Assembly: GCA_965248035.1 (NCBI GenBank)
Contig: OZ252054.1
Coordinates: 620,001 to 684,000, forward strand
Direction of reading: 5' to 3'
Length of the DNA stretch: 64,000 bases
From: BJGV01 sp964194745
Lineage (GTDB): Bacteria > Pseudomonadota > Gammaproteobacteria > Burkholderiales > Nitrosomonadaceae
The translations under genes and the position numbers were made by a program. The notes below the pieces were generated by a model. That model searched no databases. It was not told where the DNA came from and saw only the letters and a program-made list of their open reading frames with translations. Below are positions 7,940-15,806 of the stretch, one piece after another. Position 1 is the stretch's first letter. Each line of letters starts with the position of its first letter.

Positions 7940-8084
7940 GGCATCCTCCTCTCATGATAAGAGAATTATACCACAATATTTTCCGGTGTAAAGTATATAG
8001 TTCCCATTAAAATGGGGTATTAGTGGAGACATGGAATTAATAATTGTAATCTCACGCCAATAAATACGCCATGAATAGGCCAAT

Positions 8085-8251
8085 ATGTTACTGATGATCG
8101 ATAACTACGACTCCTTCACTTAACAACCTAGTGCAATATTTTGGAGAACTGGGAAAAGAGGTGATGGTGTTTCGTAACGATGAAATCACACCAAATGAGA
8201 CTTCACAGCTGGAACCCTCGTTTATTGAGATTTCTGCTGGCCCCTTGTACT
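8085..8251 (+). pseudogene. trpG: trpG 5' fragment (duplicate)
   Basis: The sequence matches the first 55 or so codons of intact trpG at 10325, including tgatcgataactacgactcc and the preceding leader. An extra base after codon 12 gives a stop (TTCACTTAACAAC against TTCACCTACAAC), and homology ends at about 8251 where the minus-strand glycosyltransferase gene begins. It is clearly non-functional. With the intact gene and the 3' stub at 14262 it shows that trpG has been copied during insertion of foreign DNA. Confidence 0.88.
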
Positions 8252-8253
8252 CC

Positions 8254-9588
8254 TTAAGTATGCGATCGCTCTGCTGCGCCCCTTGAGGCCTTCGTCTCGA
8301 GCAAATGAACCGCCGCCCAGGCGACCGTCATGATGACCCAAGGCATCGCAGGGAACTTAAACCGGCTTTCTCCGAAGAAAATGATCGCGAGGAGAGTTAG
8401 GTAGCCACAAAACACATAGCCGAATAGAGACCAAGGCCATGCCGTCTTGTGACGATAACGCCAGAGAGGAAAGATCGCCACGGCAAAACTCAAGATCAGT
8501 AAAAGGTAATACCCCTGGTTCAGAACACGAATGCCACGAAACAAGTAGCGATTTTCTTCATACATATCAGAGTCTTGATACGCCCATTCCGCTTCACCAT
8601 CTGGTGCCCAGGCATAAAAAATCTTCAATGGAATTAGCTCAAGAAAACGCTTTGGGTTTGACGTGATCCAGTCGATTGCGAGCTGCCGCGCCCGCTTGTT
8701 TGCGGCAACCTGGTCTTCGACCGAGAAGTTGCGTTTCTTTAACAAAGGGTCCTCATCAAATGCTTTACCAACTGCACTTGGATTGTTGCCGGTAAGCAAG
8801 ATGCTGCCGCCGTTCGTGGAAATGAGTACCAGTTCGCCGAATACTGTGGTGTTACGGACTGCCCACGGAACCAAGACACAGGCCATCATTACATACACCA
8901 GACCGGTACGTGCAACCACCACCCAGCGACGCTGCCATCCTTCGGACGTAACCAGCCATAGAAGCGCAAGAAAACCCGGAACGAAAATAGCTTGAGGCTT
9001 TGTCAACGCCATGAAGCCGAACACGAGCCCCGCTACGACGAGGTACGGCAACGTCCGGCGCACGATGAACAGGTAACAACCGAGGAGCATCAGGAAGGTG
9101 AAATAGGTCTCGGTCAGAAGTAACGAAGTGTATGCGATGTTGTTGGGATAGATCGCGAGCAACGCCACTGCCAGCCGGGCGGATCGACTGCATTGGAAGA
9201 TGTGGCACGTCAGCGCCAGAACGAGGAAGAAGCTTGCGGCGGCACAGACCAGATTGGCGATCTGCCCAACTGTCTGCGAGGTACCGAATAGCCAAAATAG
9301 GCTGCCGAGAAATCCAGGATAGCCGACAGGCCAATACGCGGTCGGGTATCCTCTCTGCGAATAGCCTTCGCCCGCTGCGATTCCAGCCGCGCGATTGAAA
9401 TACCAAAGTCCGTCTGAGTCCATCTCCACAGGAACAAGTAGGAGCAACGCGCGCAGCAAAATGAACAGGCCGAAGCACCAGACGACGAAGTATGGATGGT
9501 CGAGCACGCGAAGGATGGCGGCAGACGGCCCGTACGATAACGGCTGATGATTTGGAATTCTTTCTGGCAATAGGCTTTGGCGAAACAT
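8254..9588 (-). CDS. GT-C/GT39-like multi-span membrane glycosyltransferase
   Basis: About 444 residues with roughly ten hydrophobic segments. After the first span comes VEMDSDGLWYFNRA, the acidic periplasmic-loop motif typical of GT-C enzymes of the PMT/ArnT type, followed by GYPTAYWPVGYPGFLG. Such proteins transfer a sugar from a polyprenyl phosphate carrier to protein, lipid or glycan on the outer face of the inner membrane. The stop codon lies within a few bases of the junction with the trpG 5' stub, so the C-terminus may have been trimmed. I place the start at ATG 9588; a GTG two codons upstream is possible. Base composition is higher in GC than trpG, consistent with imported cargo. Confidence 0.8.
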   Translation of the reverse strand: MFRQSLLPERIPNHQPLSYGPSAAILRVLDHPYFVVWCFGLFILLRALLLLVPVEMDSDGLWYFNRAAGIAAGEGYSQRGYPTAYWPVGYPGFLGSLFWLFGTSQTVGQIANLVCAAASFFLVLALTCHIFQCSRSARLAVALLAIYPNNIAYTSLLLTETYFTFLMLLGCYLFIVRRTLPYLVVAGLVFGFMALTKPQAIFVPGFLALLWLVTSEGWQRRWVVVARTGLVYVMMACVLVPWAVRNTTVFGELVLISTNGGSILLTGNNPSAVGKAFDEDPLLKKRNFSVEDQVAANKRARQLAIDWITSNPKRFLELIPLKIFYAWAPDGEAEWAYQDSDMYEENRYLFRGIRVLNQGYYLLLILSFAVAIFPLWRYRHKTAWPWSLFGYVFCGYLTLLAIIFFGESRFKFPAMPWVIMTVAWAAVHLLETKASRGAAERSHT

Positions 9589-10084
9589 GTACACACCTAC
9601 ATGACAAATATGATGTTTAAAATGTCAACAAAGACTAACGCTATTGAATTTGGAATTCTGTGTGCAAAATCACAAAATTACTTATTTGACATGTCTTGTA
9701 ATCATAAACTGGCTAAGGCTTTCAGGTCACTGGAGTATGGTTATCTCTGGCAGCCAAAAAACGTTACTTCCAAGTACTTGATATTCTAAGTGATCGGCGC
9801 ATCTCTGGATCGCCGTTAATGTTAGCACAAGTGAGTATCTGAATGAAATTCTAGCCTTGAGTAGCATTAGCCAAGCCCCACGTCATCCAAACTGAGCAGT
9901 AACCTGGCGCTCCATAGTCTGCTAGATTAGCTGAACGATACGAACGACCAGTCTTGTCGAACTTGGCGGAAATGACAGAAACACCAGTCAGGACCCATTG
10001 CTGGAACCCCTTGCCCTTATGTTCAATTAGGCACTCTAGCGGCCTTCTTAGCACTGTGACAATTACAATCCAACGCTACCTTGT
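9589..10084. other. gap between glycosyltransferase and trpG leader
   Basis: AT-rich sequence follows the glycosyltransferase start. At 9851-10054 the minus strand has a 67-residue open frame rich in Gly, Ser and Trp (for example ADYGAPGYCSVWMTWGLANA) that might be the tail of a lost protein, but I cannot place it in a family and its upstream part is absent. Nothing else is supported. Confidence 0.35.
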
Positions 10085-10324
10085 GTCAACAGCTTTTCAC
10101 GACTGAACGATAATTCGCTAAACTAATATTACGCAGATGAGAAAATTAAGCGAAAATACAGTTTTAGTATGCTTTGTTAAAAGCCCATTTTTAAGACGCT
10201 AGCAGGAAGATAATCCCCTCCAAATTACCTGGCAGTCATAGGGTGCTAAATTAGAATAGGGGTTGGGGATATGGAATTAACAATTGCAATCTCACACCAA
10301 TAAATACGCCATGGATAAGCCAAT
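10085..10324 (+). repeat. trpG upstream region (copy B)
   Basis: This is the leader of the intact trpG gene and aligns with 5822-6005 plus 8014-8084. Conserved islands include gacatggaatta against gatatggaatta and caccaataaatacgccatg. The conserved 3' part probably includes the trpG translation signals. No attenuator-like run of Trp codons is visible. Confidence 0.7.
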
Positions 10325-10888
10325 ATGCTGCTGATGGTCGATAACTACGACTCTTTCACCTACAACCTAGTGCAATATTTTGGAGAACTGGGAGAAAAGG
10401 TGATGGTGTTTCGTAACGATGAAATTACACCAGATGAGGTTACAAAGCTGGAACCCTCGTTTATCGTGATTTCTGCTGGCCCCTGTACGCCCAACGAAGC
10501 GGGTGTGTCGATACCAATGATTGAGCGCTATTGTAATCAGGTTCCCATATTAGGCGTATGTCTGGGCCACCAAAGTATAGGGCAAGCATTTGGCGGCAGA
10601 ATTATCCACGCCAAGCAACTAATGCACGGAAAAACCGCACTGATTTCTCATAATGGCACCGGTGTGTTTCGCGGTCTGCCAAATCCATTTACTGCCACCC
10701 GCTATCATTCTCTCGTCATTGAACACGAAAGCCTGCCAGATTGCCTGGAAATAACTGCGTGGGCCGAAGACAGTGAAATTATGGGTGTACGTCACAAAAC
10801 CCTGGCGGTTCAGGGTGTACAGTTTCACCCAGAGTCCTTCCTGACCGAACACGGACATAAATTACTGGAGAACTTCCTTACTCAGTAA
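10325..10888 (+). CDS. trpG: anthranilate synthase glutamine amidotransferase subunit
   Basis: The 187-residue length is normal for TrpG/PabA. It starts MLLMVDNYDSFTYNLVQYFG. It has the nucleophile segment ILGVCLGHQSIGQAFGG and the catalytic His/Glu segment VQGVQFHPESFLTEHG. The enzyme releases ammonia from glutamine for anthranilate (or p-aminobenzoate) synthesis with TrpE or PabB, neither of which is in the window. The native neighbour trpD is 3.5 kb away, because foreign DNA and a second trpG 3' end intervene. The first 40 bases after the stop match the trpG-trpD spacer at 14368-14410, confirming that this copy was once next to trpD. Confidence 0.95.
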   Translation: MLLMVDNYDSFTYNLVQYFGELGEKVMVFRNDEITPDEVTKLEPSFIVISAGPCTPNEAGVSIPMIERYCNQVPILGVCLGHQSIGQAFGGRIIHAKQLMHGKTALISHNGTGVFRGLPNPFTATRYHSLVIEHESLPDCLEITAWAEDSEIMGVRHKTLAVQGVQFHPESFLTEHGHKLLENFLTQ

Positions 10889-10929
10889 ATAGCAACGGTA
10901 AAAAAAATGGTGAATATACAACAAAAGGA

Positions 10930-11029
10930 TTAAGAAGCGTTCTTCTTGCGCTGCTGCAACTATGACTCCGTCTTCAATAAGTGTGGCCGCACTGTCATGA
11001 TAAAAAGCAGAAATTCCAATAACACGCAT
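10930..11029 (-). pseudogene. carbamoyltransferase N-terminal stub (NodU/CmcH-like)
   Basis: From ATG 11029 the minus strand reads MRVIGISAFYHDSAATLIED then GVIVAAAQEERF, the unmistakable N-terminus of NodU/CmcH/TobZ-family O-carbamoyltransferases. After 34 residues it runs into the trpG-trpD spacer sequence and the rest of the roughly 600-residue protein is missing. In related loci a DUF5989 protein directly precedes such an enzyme, exactly as here. The stub marks one edge of the cargo segment. Confidence 0.85.
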
Positions 11030-11046
11030 CAGGTTTTTCTCACTAC

Positions 11047-11283
11047 TTAAAAGAGTGTGTAGATAAATGGTGCAATGACCGATCCTTCGGCAAGAACAAT
11101 GAGGCCACCAAGGATGAACATAGAAAGTAAAATGGGCAACATCCAGAATTTTTTCCGAACACGCATAAAACGCCAAAATTGGGGAAAGGAAAGAGAAATA
11201 GTTATTACATTGCACTTAGTTGCCACGAGAGAACGTCTGTTTTGTGCCAATAGCGGACATTCATATACACAAAAACCCGGCAC
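11047..11283 (-). CDS. DUF5989-like small membrane protein
   Basis: The C-terminal 48 residues, FPQFWRFMRVRKKFWMLP followed by a hydrophobic span and ending EGSVIAPFIYTLF, match the single-span DUF5989 family that accompanies carbamoyltransferases. Its stop is 17 bases before the carbamoyltransferase ATG. The open frame extends to 11283, but residues before about 30 do not look like the family and overlap both a terminator hairpin and the 23-bp repeat shared with 5742-5764. The native start is therefore probably lost or lies near ATG 11166. The role of the family is unknown; with its partner truncated it is likely a relic. Confidence 0.6.
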   Translation of the reverse strand: MPGFCVYECPLLAQNRRSLVATKCNVITISLSFPQFWRFMRVRKKFWMLPILLSMFILGGLIVLAEGSVIAPFIYTLF

Positions 11284-11291
11284 TAGGCCGG
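11270..11291 (-). terminator. Rho-independent terminator
   Basis: On the minus strand ccggc-ctagt-gccgg is followed by gttttt. It lies 180 bases downstream of the PhyH-like gene and should end transcription of the acyltransferase/PhyH pair. Confidence 0.6.
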
Positions 11292-11468
11292 ATTAAGTCT
11301 AATAGTTGTAAAAAATGTTTACGATTTAATTTTACGCAGACTAAATCCGAGTCTCGCCAAGCTGAGATCTAGAAGGGAAGGGTTGTGGGTTCAGGCAGGT
11401 TCGTCTTTGTTTGTTTTTATTTGCGAATTCTCTGTTCAAGCTCATCAGTTCACAGTAAACTCCAGCGG

Positions 11469-12512
11469 CTATACCCGCATGTCGAGCAAGTCGCCTAGCA
11501 ATTTTGGTTCAACGAGCAGTGATGTGTGCGGCGCGTAGCCATCACGCCATTGTTTCGGAAATATGATGTCTCGGACAATGCTCATACCGAAGAAGAAGCG
11601 CGGTTTCGGTGATCGGTTATCGGGTCCGGCATGTAGCATGTCGCTGCGGTATAGGATTACTGTTCCCTTCTTTGGTGTCGTTTGAACGAGACGATAAGTT
11701 TCGTTTATAGTTTTCCAGTGGCTATATAGCCTTAGGAGCCGGCCAGGCCCGAGGCTGAAAAGGTCGAAAACTGCGTTCTTGCCCAGGATGAAACGAGCTA
11801 AATTTGGTTGGTGGTCGTCGAAACTCCGCGAGAAAACACTCTCACGAAATTCCTGCCAGGTAATCGGTGGTTCGGCTGCTTTGCGCATTCGCCATAAGTT
11901 TGTGAGGTTATAACGCAGAATGCGAAAGTTGGAGAGCGTCTGATAGAGGCTCATCAAGATGTTTGCTTTTCCGCCGTGCTTCATGTACGCACCGCTGTAA
12001 TTGTGTGTTCCAGGGACAAATACAGTGCCGCCTTGCGCAGACGAAACGTCGTCCACGGCGGCTAATAAGCATAGCACGCCGTCCGGATCCCTATGGATGT
12101 ATTGATGGGATGATCCAAGATAACTCGTCATTGTCGAGATATCGATCACTTGGCGCGTCCTGCCGCAGTACTCACCAAGCACTCTTTCCAGACGTTGGCA
12201 GAGCGTGGCGGAGTATGATAAAACGGGCTTTGTTGAAGGGAGCGGACAAAAATCTCGCCGCCTGTACCGTATGACGGTTTGGCTGGCGAAAGCGCCCATC
12301 TCGCGATTCGGGTCGGTAATAGCATCGCGTACAATCTGCAACCCCACCGCCGTCATTTGGTCCGACAGGAGATGCGGGATCACCACGAATCCAGATTCGT
12401 CCAGGACTTCGCAGATTCGCCGTGCGCACCCACGGGTGAGGCGGCATTTCTCATCGAGTTCTGCCGGGACTTCAAATTCCTGTGTGTCGTATGAGACATC
12501 AAGATTAAACAT
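11469..12512 (-). CDS. PhyH-like Fe(II)/2-oxoglutarate dioxygenase
   Basis: The 347-residue protein fits the phytanoyl-CoA dioxygenase superfamily. The N-terminal half has SGFVVIPHLLSDQM. The metal-binding H-x-D occurs as HQYIHRDPDGVLCLL with GGTVFVPGTHNYSG just after, and the distal His and Arg are in LHAGPDNRSPKPRFFFGMSI. It should hydroxylate a small molecule or lipid; the substrate is unknown. It sits 60 bases after an interrupted FemAB/CelD-like acyltransferase on the same strand. Both lie in cargo between trpG copies. Composition is richer in GC than that acyltransferase, so the two may have separate origins. Confidence 0.8.
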   Translation of the reverse strand: MFNLDVSYDTQEFEVPAELDEKCRLTRGCARRICEVLDESGFVVIPHLLSDQMTAVGLQIVRDAITDPNREMGAFASQTVIRYRRRDFCPLPSTKPVLSYSATLCQRLERVLGEYCGRTRQVIDISTMTSYLGSSHQYIHRDPDGVLCLLAAVDDVSSAQGGTVFVPGTHNYSGAYMKHGGKANILMSLYQTLSNFRILRYNLTNLWRMRKAAEPPITWQEFRESVFSRSFDDHQPNLARFILGKNAVFDLFSLGPGRLLRLYSHWKTINETYRLVQTTPKKGTVILYRSDMLHAGPDNRSPKPRFFFGMSIVRDIIFPKQWRDGYAPHTSLLVEPKLLGDLLDMRV

Positions 12513-12572
12513 TCTTATTTTGACCCGCTTCTCTAGTAATTGAAGCCATATTCACGGTTAAAATCCATGTTG

Positions 12573-13688
12573 CTAGCGAATAGAGAGAATAGTTTCCCGG
12601 ACTTTTAAAACTGAATGAAATAAATAGCCAAGCATATTGGGACGAAAATAAATATAGTCAACTAGTTGTGATCCAGATTTTGCGCCCCAACGATCTTTGT
12701 ACTCGGCATCACCGTCCCCGAAATTAACCGTCTTGATTCCCATATGAATGGAATCCTGTAACATTTCATAATCAGCCAACAGACCTACTTCATATTTTTT
12801 AAACTGAGCATTATAATGACAAGAAATACTATATCGACATAATCCTGAATCAATTGCAAACGTATATGATATTGGATAGCTGTTCAACTTCACCAGCCAA
12901 ATATTTACATGCTTTTGAGCATTATTATTCTCTAAATATTTTTTCCAGAAAGCTTCTTTACCTTTTATTCGTAGCTTGCCATTAGTATCACTGAACAACC
13001 ATGATTGACCCTCAACATCTGAGCAATCATCTATTAATTGCGCCTATTTCCTAGAAGAACAGTTGTTATATTTTTCGATAGTAACTACACCATTCTCTCG
13101 CAATTTTTTCAATTTTCTTTTTAAATTTTTACATAAATTTTTACTAAGTGACTGCTTAAATTCATTGACACTACCAGGAAGTGTTACAATTTGTTGAATC
13201 CCACGATTTATTTCATGACACATCCAGCCAAAGTCTTGGAATTTGGATTTTAATATATGATTGATTGGCTGATCTATATCCGCTGGGCCTATTCGAATAA
13301 TATTCTCTCTAGTTTTATAATGAACCGCGTCTACAAAAGCGTTTGCGCAGCTTGCAGTTAATTTTGTGGAGTGAAGAACCATCCTAAATGGGTAATAGAA
13401 GCCTGCTGCAGATAGTATCCTAAGACCAAATTTTGATATCAGTATACAAGGATAGACACCTTGCAACTTGTTATTTATGTCAATAATCGATAGGTATTTT
13501 AGATGCGAATTGGGAAATTCTAATGGTAAATACTTAGACTCCCATGATAAGTACCAGCTCTGATCCAAAAACCGAAACTCAGAAGAAACTTGACCTGCTA
13601 GATGTCGCCAATCTGAGTCGTCAACTTTACTAAGGAATTCTCCTACTAAAGTCCTTTCGCTAGACATGTTCATCTGCTTTGGTAACAC
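12573..13688 (-). pseudogene. FemAB/CelD-like acyltransferase interrupted by one in-frame TAG
   Basis: Two open frames, 13044-13688 and 12573-12998, lie in the same register and are separated only by TAG at 13044-13046 (NNCSSRK, stop, AQLIDDCSDVEG). Read through, they form one 371-residue protein: an N-terminal half with FRFLDQSWYLSWESKYLP and KLQGVYPCILIS, a basic helix KNLCKNLKRKLKKLRENG, and a GNAT C-terminal half with VNIWLVKLNSYPISYTFAID and KTVNFGDGDAEYKDRWG. This is the pattern of the CelD/BcsL acyltransferase family. The start is uncertain (ATG at 13673 or 13667 are alternatives). AT-rich codon use differs from the PhyH gene downstream. A nonsense mutation or a base error explains the break. 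Confidence 0.75.
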
Positions 13689-13737
13689 TACTGCACAGCA
13701 ACAATATGGTGGCTATAAATAAGATCCATTTTTTCAT
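13660..13737 (-). CDS. 25-residue signal-peptide stub
   Basis: A strong ribosome site (ggagggg, 8 bases ahead) precedes ATG 13737. The peptide MKKWILFIATILLLCSSVTK then ADEHV has a clear signal sequence with a predicted cut near TKA|DE and stops at once. It overlaps the start of the acyltransferase frame. It looks like the N-terminus of a secreted protein cut off by rearrangement, or a leader peptide. Confidence 0.4.
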   Translation of the reverse strand: MKKWILFIATILLLCSSVTKADEHV

Positions 13738-14261
13738 TGTTTATACCCCTCCCACACTAGTTCACCTAGTTTTCGCACTACTGCTCACAACAGCCAGTAG
13801 CATCATCAAAATAGCGTTATGCATTGCAACCCTTCTTAAACGCTTTCCTTGACTACATATGCTTAGCACATTACTCAAACCAACAAATTAATTCTGTAAT
13901 AAAAATCTCATAAAAGATTTCTTTGTAATTGAGTTGAGTAGATTTGAATGAATCTGGAGTAATGAATGACTAAGGGGGGAGTAACACACAGAAAAGTCTC
14001 GACATGAATCGGAGGTTTTAAATGCACATAGACAAAGATGAATGCCCGCTTTGTGCAAAGCTACTTACTGAAAAAAGGTTGTAAATTAAATGGCGAGAAC
14101 CCACTTATTTTGTCTTGGTTGTGGGCTGTTATAATTTGCTCTGCTTTGAAACGTTTTCCTGATATTGTTATTTCTAGTTCTCTTTTTTCGAATGGTTAAG
14201 GATAGGATCTTTATGTGGCAAAGGGATTGGAGTATGGCCGACTTAATTGCTAGACTCAGTG
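13738..14261. other. gap before the trpG 3' stub
   Basis: The sequence is AT-rich and has no long gene. One tiny plus-strand frame at 14022-14084 has a good ribosome site (ggagg at 14011) and reads MHIDKDECPLCAKLLTEKRL, with a CxxC pair; it is too short to judge. I see no tRNA or attachment site here. Confidence 0.4.
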
Positions 14262-14367
14262 GCAAGTACGTGACAAGACACTGACGGTTCAGGGTGTACA
14301 GTTTCACCCAGAATCCGTCCTGACTGTACACGGACATAAATTACTGAAAAATTTCCTTACCCAGTAA
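14262..14367 (+). pseudogene. trpG: trpG 3' fragment (duplicate)
   Basis: In frame with its own stop it reads LTVQGVQFHPESVLTVHG and ends KNFLTQ, matching the last 30 or so codons of the intact gene at 10325-10888. Its downstream spacer leads directly to trpD after 46 bases, so this is the original trpG 3' end at the native locus. The rest of that gene is gone. Together with the 5' stub it brackets the cargo. Confidence 0.88.
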
Positions 14368-14413
14368 GTAGCAACGGTGAAAAAATGGTGGATATACACT
14401 AAAGGATCAAATC

Positions 14414-15439
14414 ATGAAACCGCAAGAAGCGCTTACCCGCGTGATCGAACACCGCGAGATTCTTCATGATGAAATGCTCTCTCTCATGCATCAGATCCTA
14501 GAGGGAAAAATGTCGCCGGTACTCATTGCTGCCATAATTAGTGGTTTGCGAGTTAAAAAGGAGACCATTGGGGAAATCGTTGCAGCTGCACAGGTGATGC
14601 GAGAATTTGTTACAAAAGTAGGCGTCACTGATCTCCAGAATCTGGTGGATACATGTGGCACTGGTGGCGATACCGCACATACTTTCAATATTTCTACCGC
14701 TGCAGCATTTGTAGCAGCAGCTGCCGGAGCTCGTATTGCTAAGCATGGAGGACGCTCTGTTTCCAGTAAATCAGGAAGCGCTGATGTGCTTGAAATCCTG
14801 GGTGTCAATCTTAATCAGACATCACAACAGGTGGCTCAAGCTATCAACAAAATTGGTGTAGGTTTTATGTTTGCTCCCAATTTTCATAGCGCCATGAAAC
14901 ATGTAACACCGGTGCGTCGTGAGCTAGGGGTGCGCACCCTGTTTAACATCTTAGGGCCATTAACCAACCCTGCTGGAGCAAAGAATCAGGTGCTAGGCGT
15001 GTTTAGCCCTGAACTCGTTGGAATATTAGTGCGCGTACTGCAACGCTTGGATAGCCATCATGTAATGGTGGTGCATGGCCAAGATGGACTGGATGAAATC
15101 ACCACTGCAAATGAGACTAGGGTGGGAGAATTTCGGCACAATAAAGTGATCGAATACACCATCAAACCTGAGAATTTTGGTATGAAAACCGCCGGCATTA
15201 CAACGATTACAGTTCAGGACAGCACACAGTCCAAAGACATGTTGCTATCTGTTCTAGACAATCAACCCGGGACAGCGCTGGATATAGTGCTACTTAATGC
15301 AGGCGCAGCGATTTATGTTGCTGGTGTAACGGAATCTCTGGAGCAAGGCGTAGAAAAAGCCCGCATGGCCGTAAAAAGCGGCTTGGCCAGAGAAAAATTA
15401 CAAGAGTTGGTAAAATTTACCAATAAAAAACAATCTTGA
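14414..15439 (+). CDS. trpD: anthranilate phosphoribosyltransferase
   Basis: 341 residues, the normal size. It transfers the phosphoribosyl group of PRPP to anthranilate, step two of tryptophan synthesis in the cytoplasm. Landmarks are DTCGTGGDTAHTFNIST (PRPP/Mg site), KHGGRSVSSKSGSADVLE, HSAMKHVTPVRRELGVRT and FNILGPLTNPAGA. The ribosome site aaagga precedes ATG by 8 bases. It follows the trpG 3' stub and precedes trpC by 367 bases. Confidence 0.97.
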   Translation: MKPQEALTRVIEHREILHDEMLSLMHQILEGKMSPVLIAAIISGLRVKKETIGEIVAAAQVMREFVTKVGVTDLQNLVDTCGTGGDTAHTFNISTAAAFVAAAAGARIAKHGGRSVSSKSGSADVLEILGVNLNQTSQQVAQAINKIGVGFMFAPNFHSAMKHVTPVRRELGVRTLFNILGPLTNPAGAKNQVLGVFSPELVGILVRVLQRLDSHHVMVVHGQDGLDEITTANETRVGEFRHNKVIEYTIKPENFGMKTAGITTITVQDSTQSKDMLLSVLDNQPGTALDIVLLNAGAAIYVAGVTESLEQGVEKARMAVKSGLAREKLQELVKFTNKKQS

Positions 15440-15806
15440 ACCGTGAAGAACACAAAGAATGCAGGGAGAAACCATGAACAAGAAGGAAAATGGTAAGCTT
15501 TTGGTATCGTTGACAACAAAAGTCATGCAATGCTTGGTCTAGGTTACCGGGAAAGTATCCGTGAAACCTCTATTGCACATTAACTAGATAAGTAAAATCT
15601 GGAAGTTAAGAAGAAATCCTATTTCCAATTTTCTGCAAAGACCAGAAATCTGAACGAACATAAATAGAAATTTTTTTAAACTATAATATTGCTCATATAG
15701 AAAATAATATCAGACACATAGTGAATAATTTGTAAAATATGCCCGTCCCCGTGTTCTTTCTGACTCTATACGTTTTTACTTATCTATTTTTCGACAAAAT
15801 TTGTAG
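15440..15806. other. trpD-trpC spacer
   Basis: A 22-codon plus-strand frame begins at 15475 behind a weak ribosome site (MNKKENGKLLVSLTTKVMQC) but resembles nothing known. The remaining sequence is AT-rich, and a run of A/T near 15670-15760 could hold a trpC promoter; I cannot point to a convincing -35/-10 pair. Confidence 0.35.

Larger units (their letters stand above)
6006..8005 (-). mobile_element. IS1595/ISXO2-like element with methyltransferase passenger, copy 1
   Basis: The element is exactly 2,000 bp. Its ends are imperfect inverted repeats of about 23 bp (gggatttatgtagttgttac against gggaactatatactttacac, both followed by cgg). It is flanked by an 8-bp target duplication ATTAAAAT at 5998-6005 and 8006-8013. 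It carries, on the minus strand, a transposase, a DNA methyltransferase overlapping it by four bases, and a broken short frame. The second copy, in opposite orientation, is at 16893-18892; I find four base differences (6118/18780, 7613/17285, 7905/16993, 8003/16895). An 8-bp duplication and a zinc-ribbon plus DDE transposase are known IS1595-family traits. It lies inside the duplicated trpG leader. Confidence 0.92.

Noticed and set aside
14086..14337. minus-strand frame over the trpG 3' stub
   Set aside because: The matching frame occurs antisense to intact trpG at 10619-10858, so it reflects trpG coding bias.
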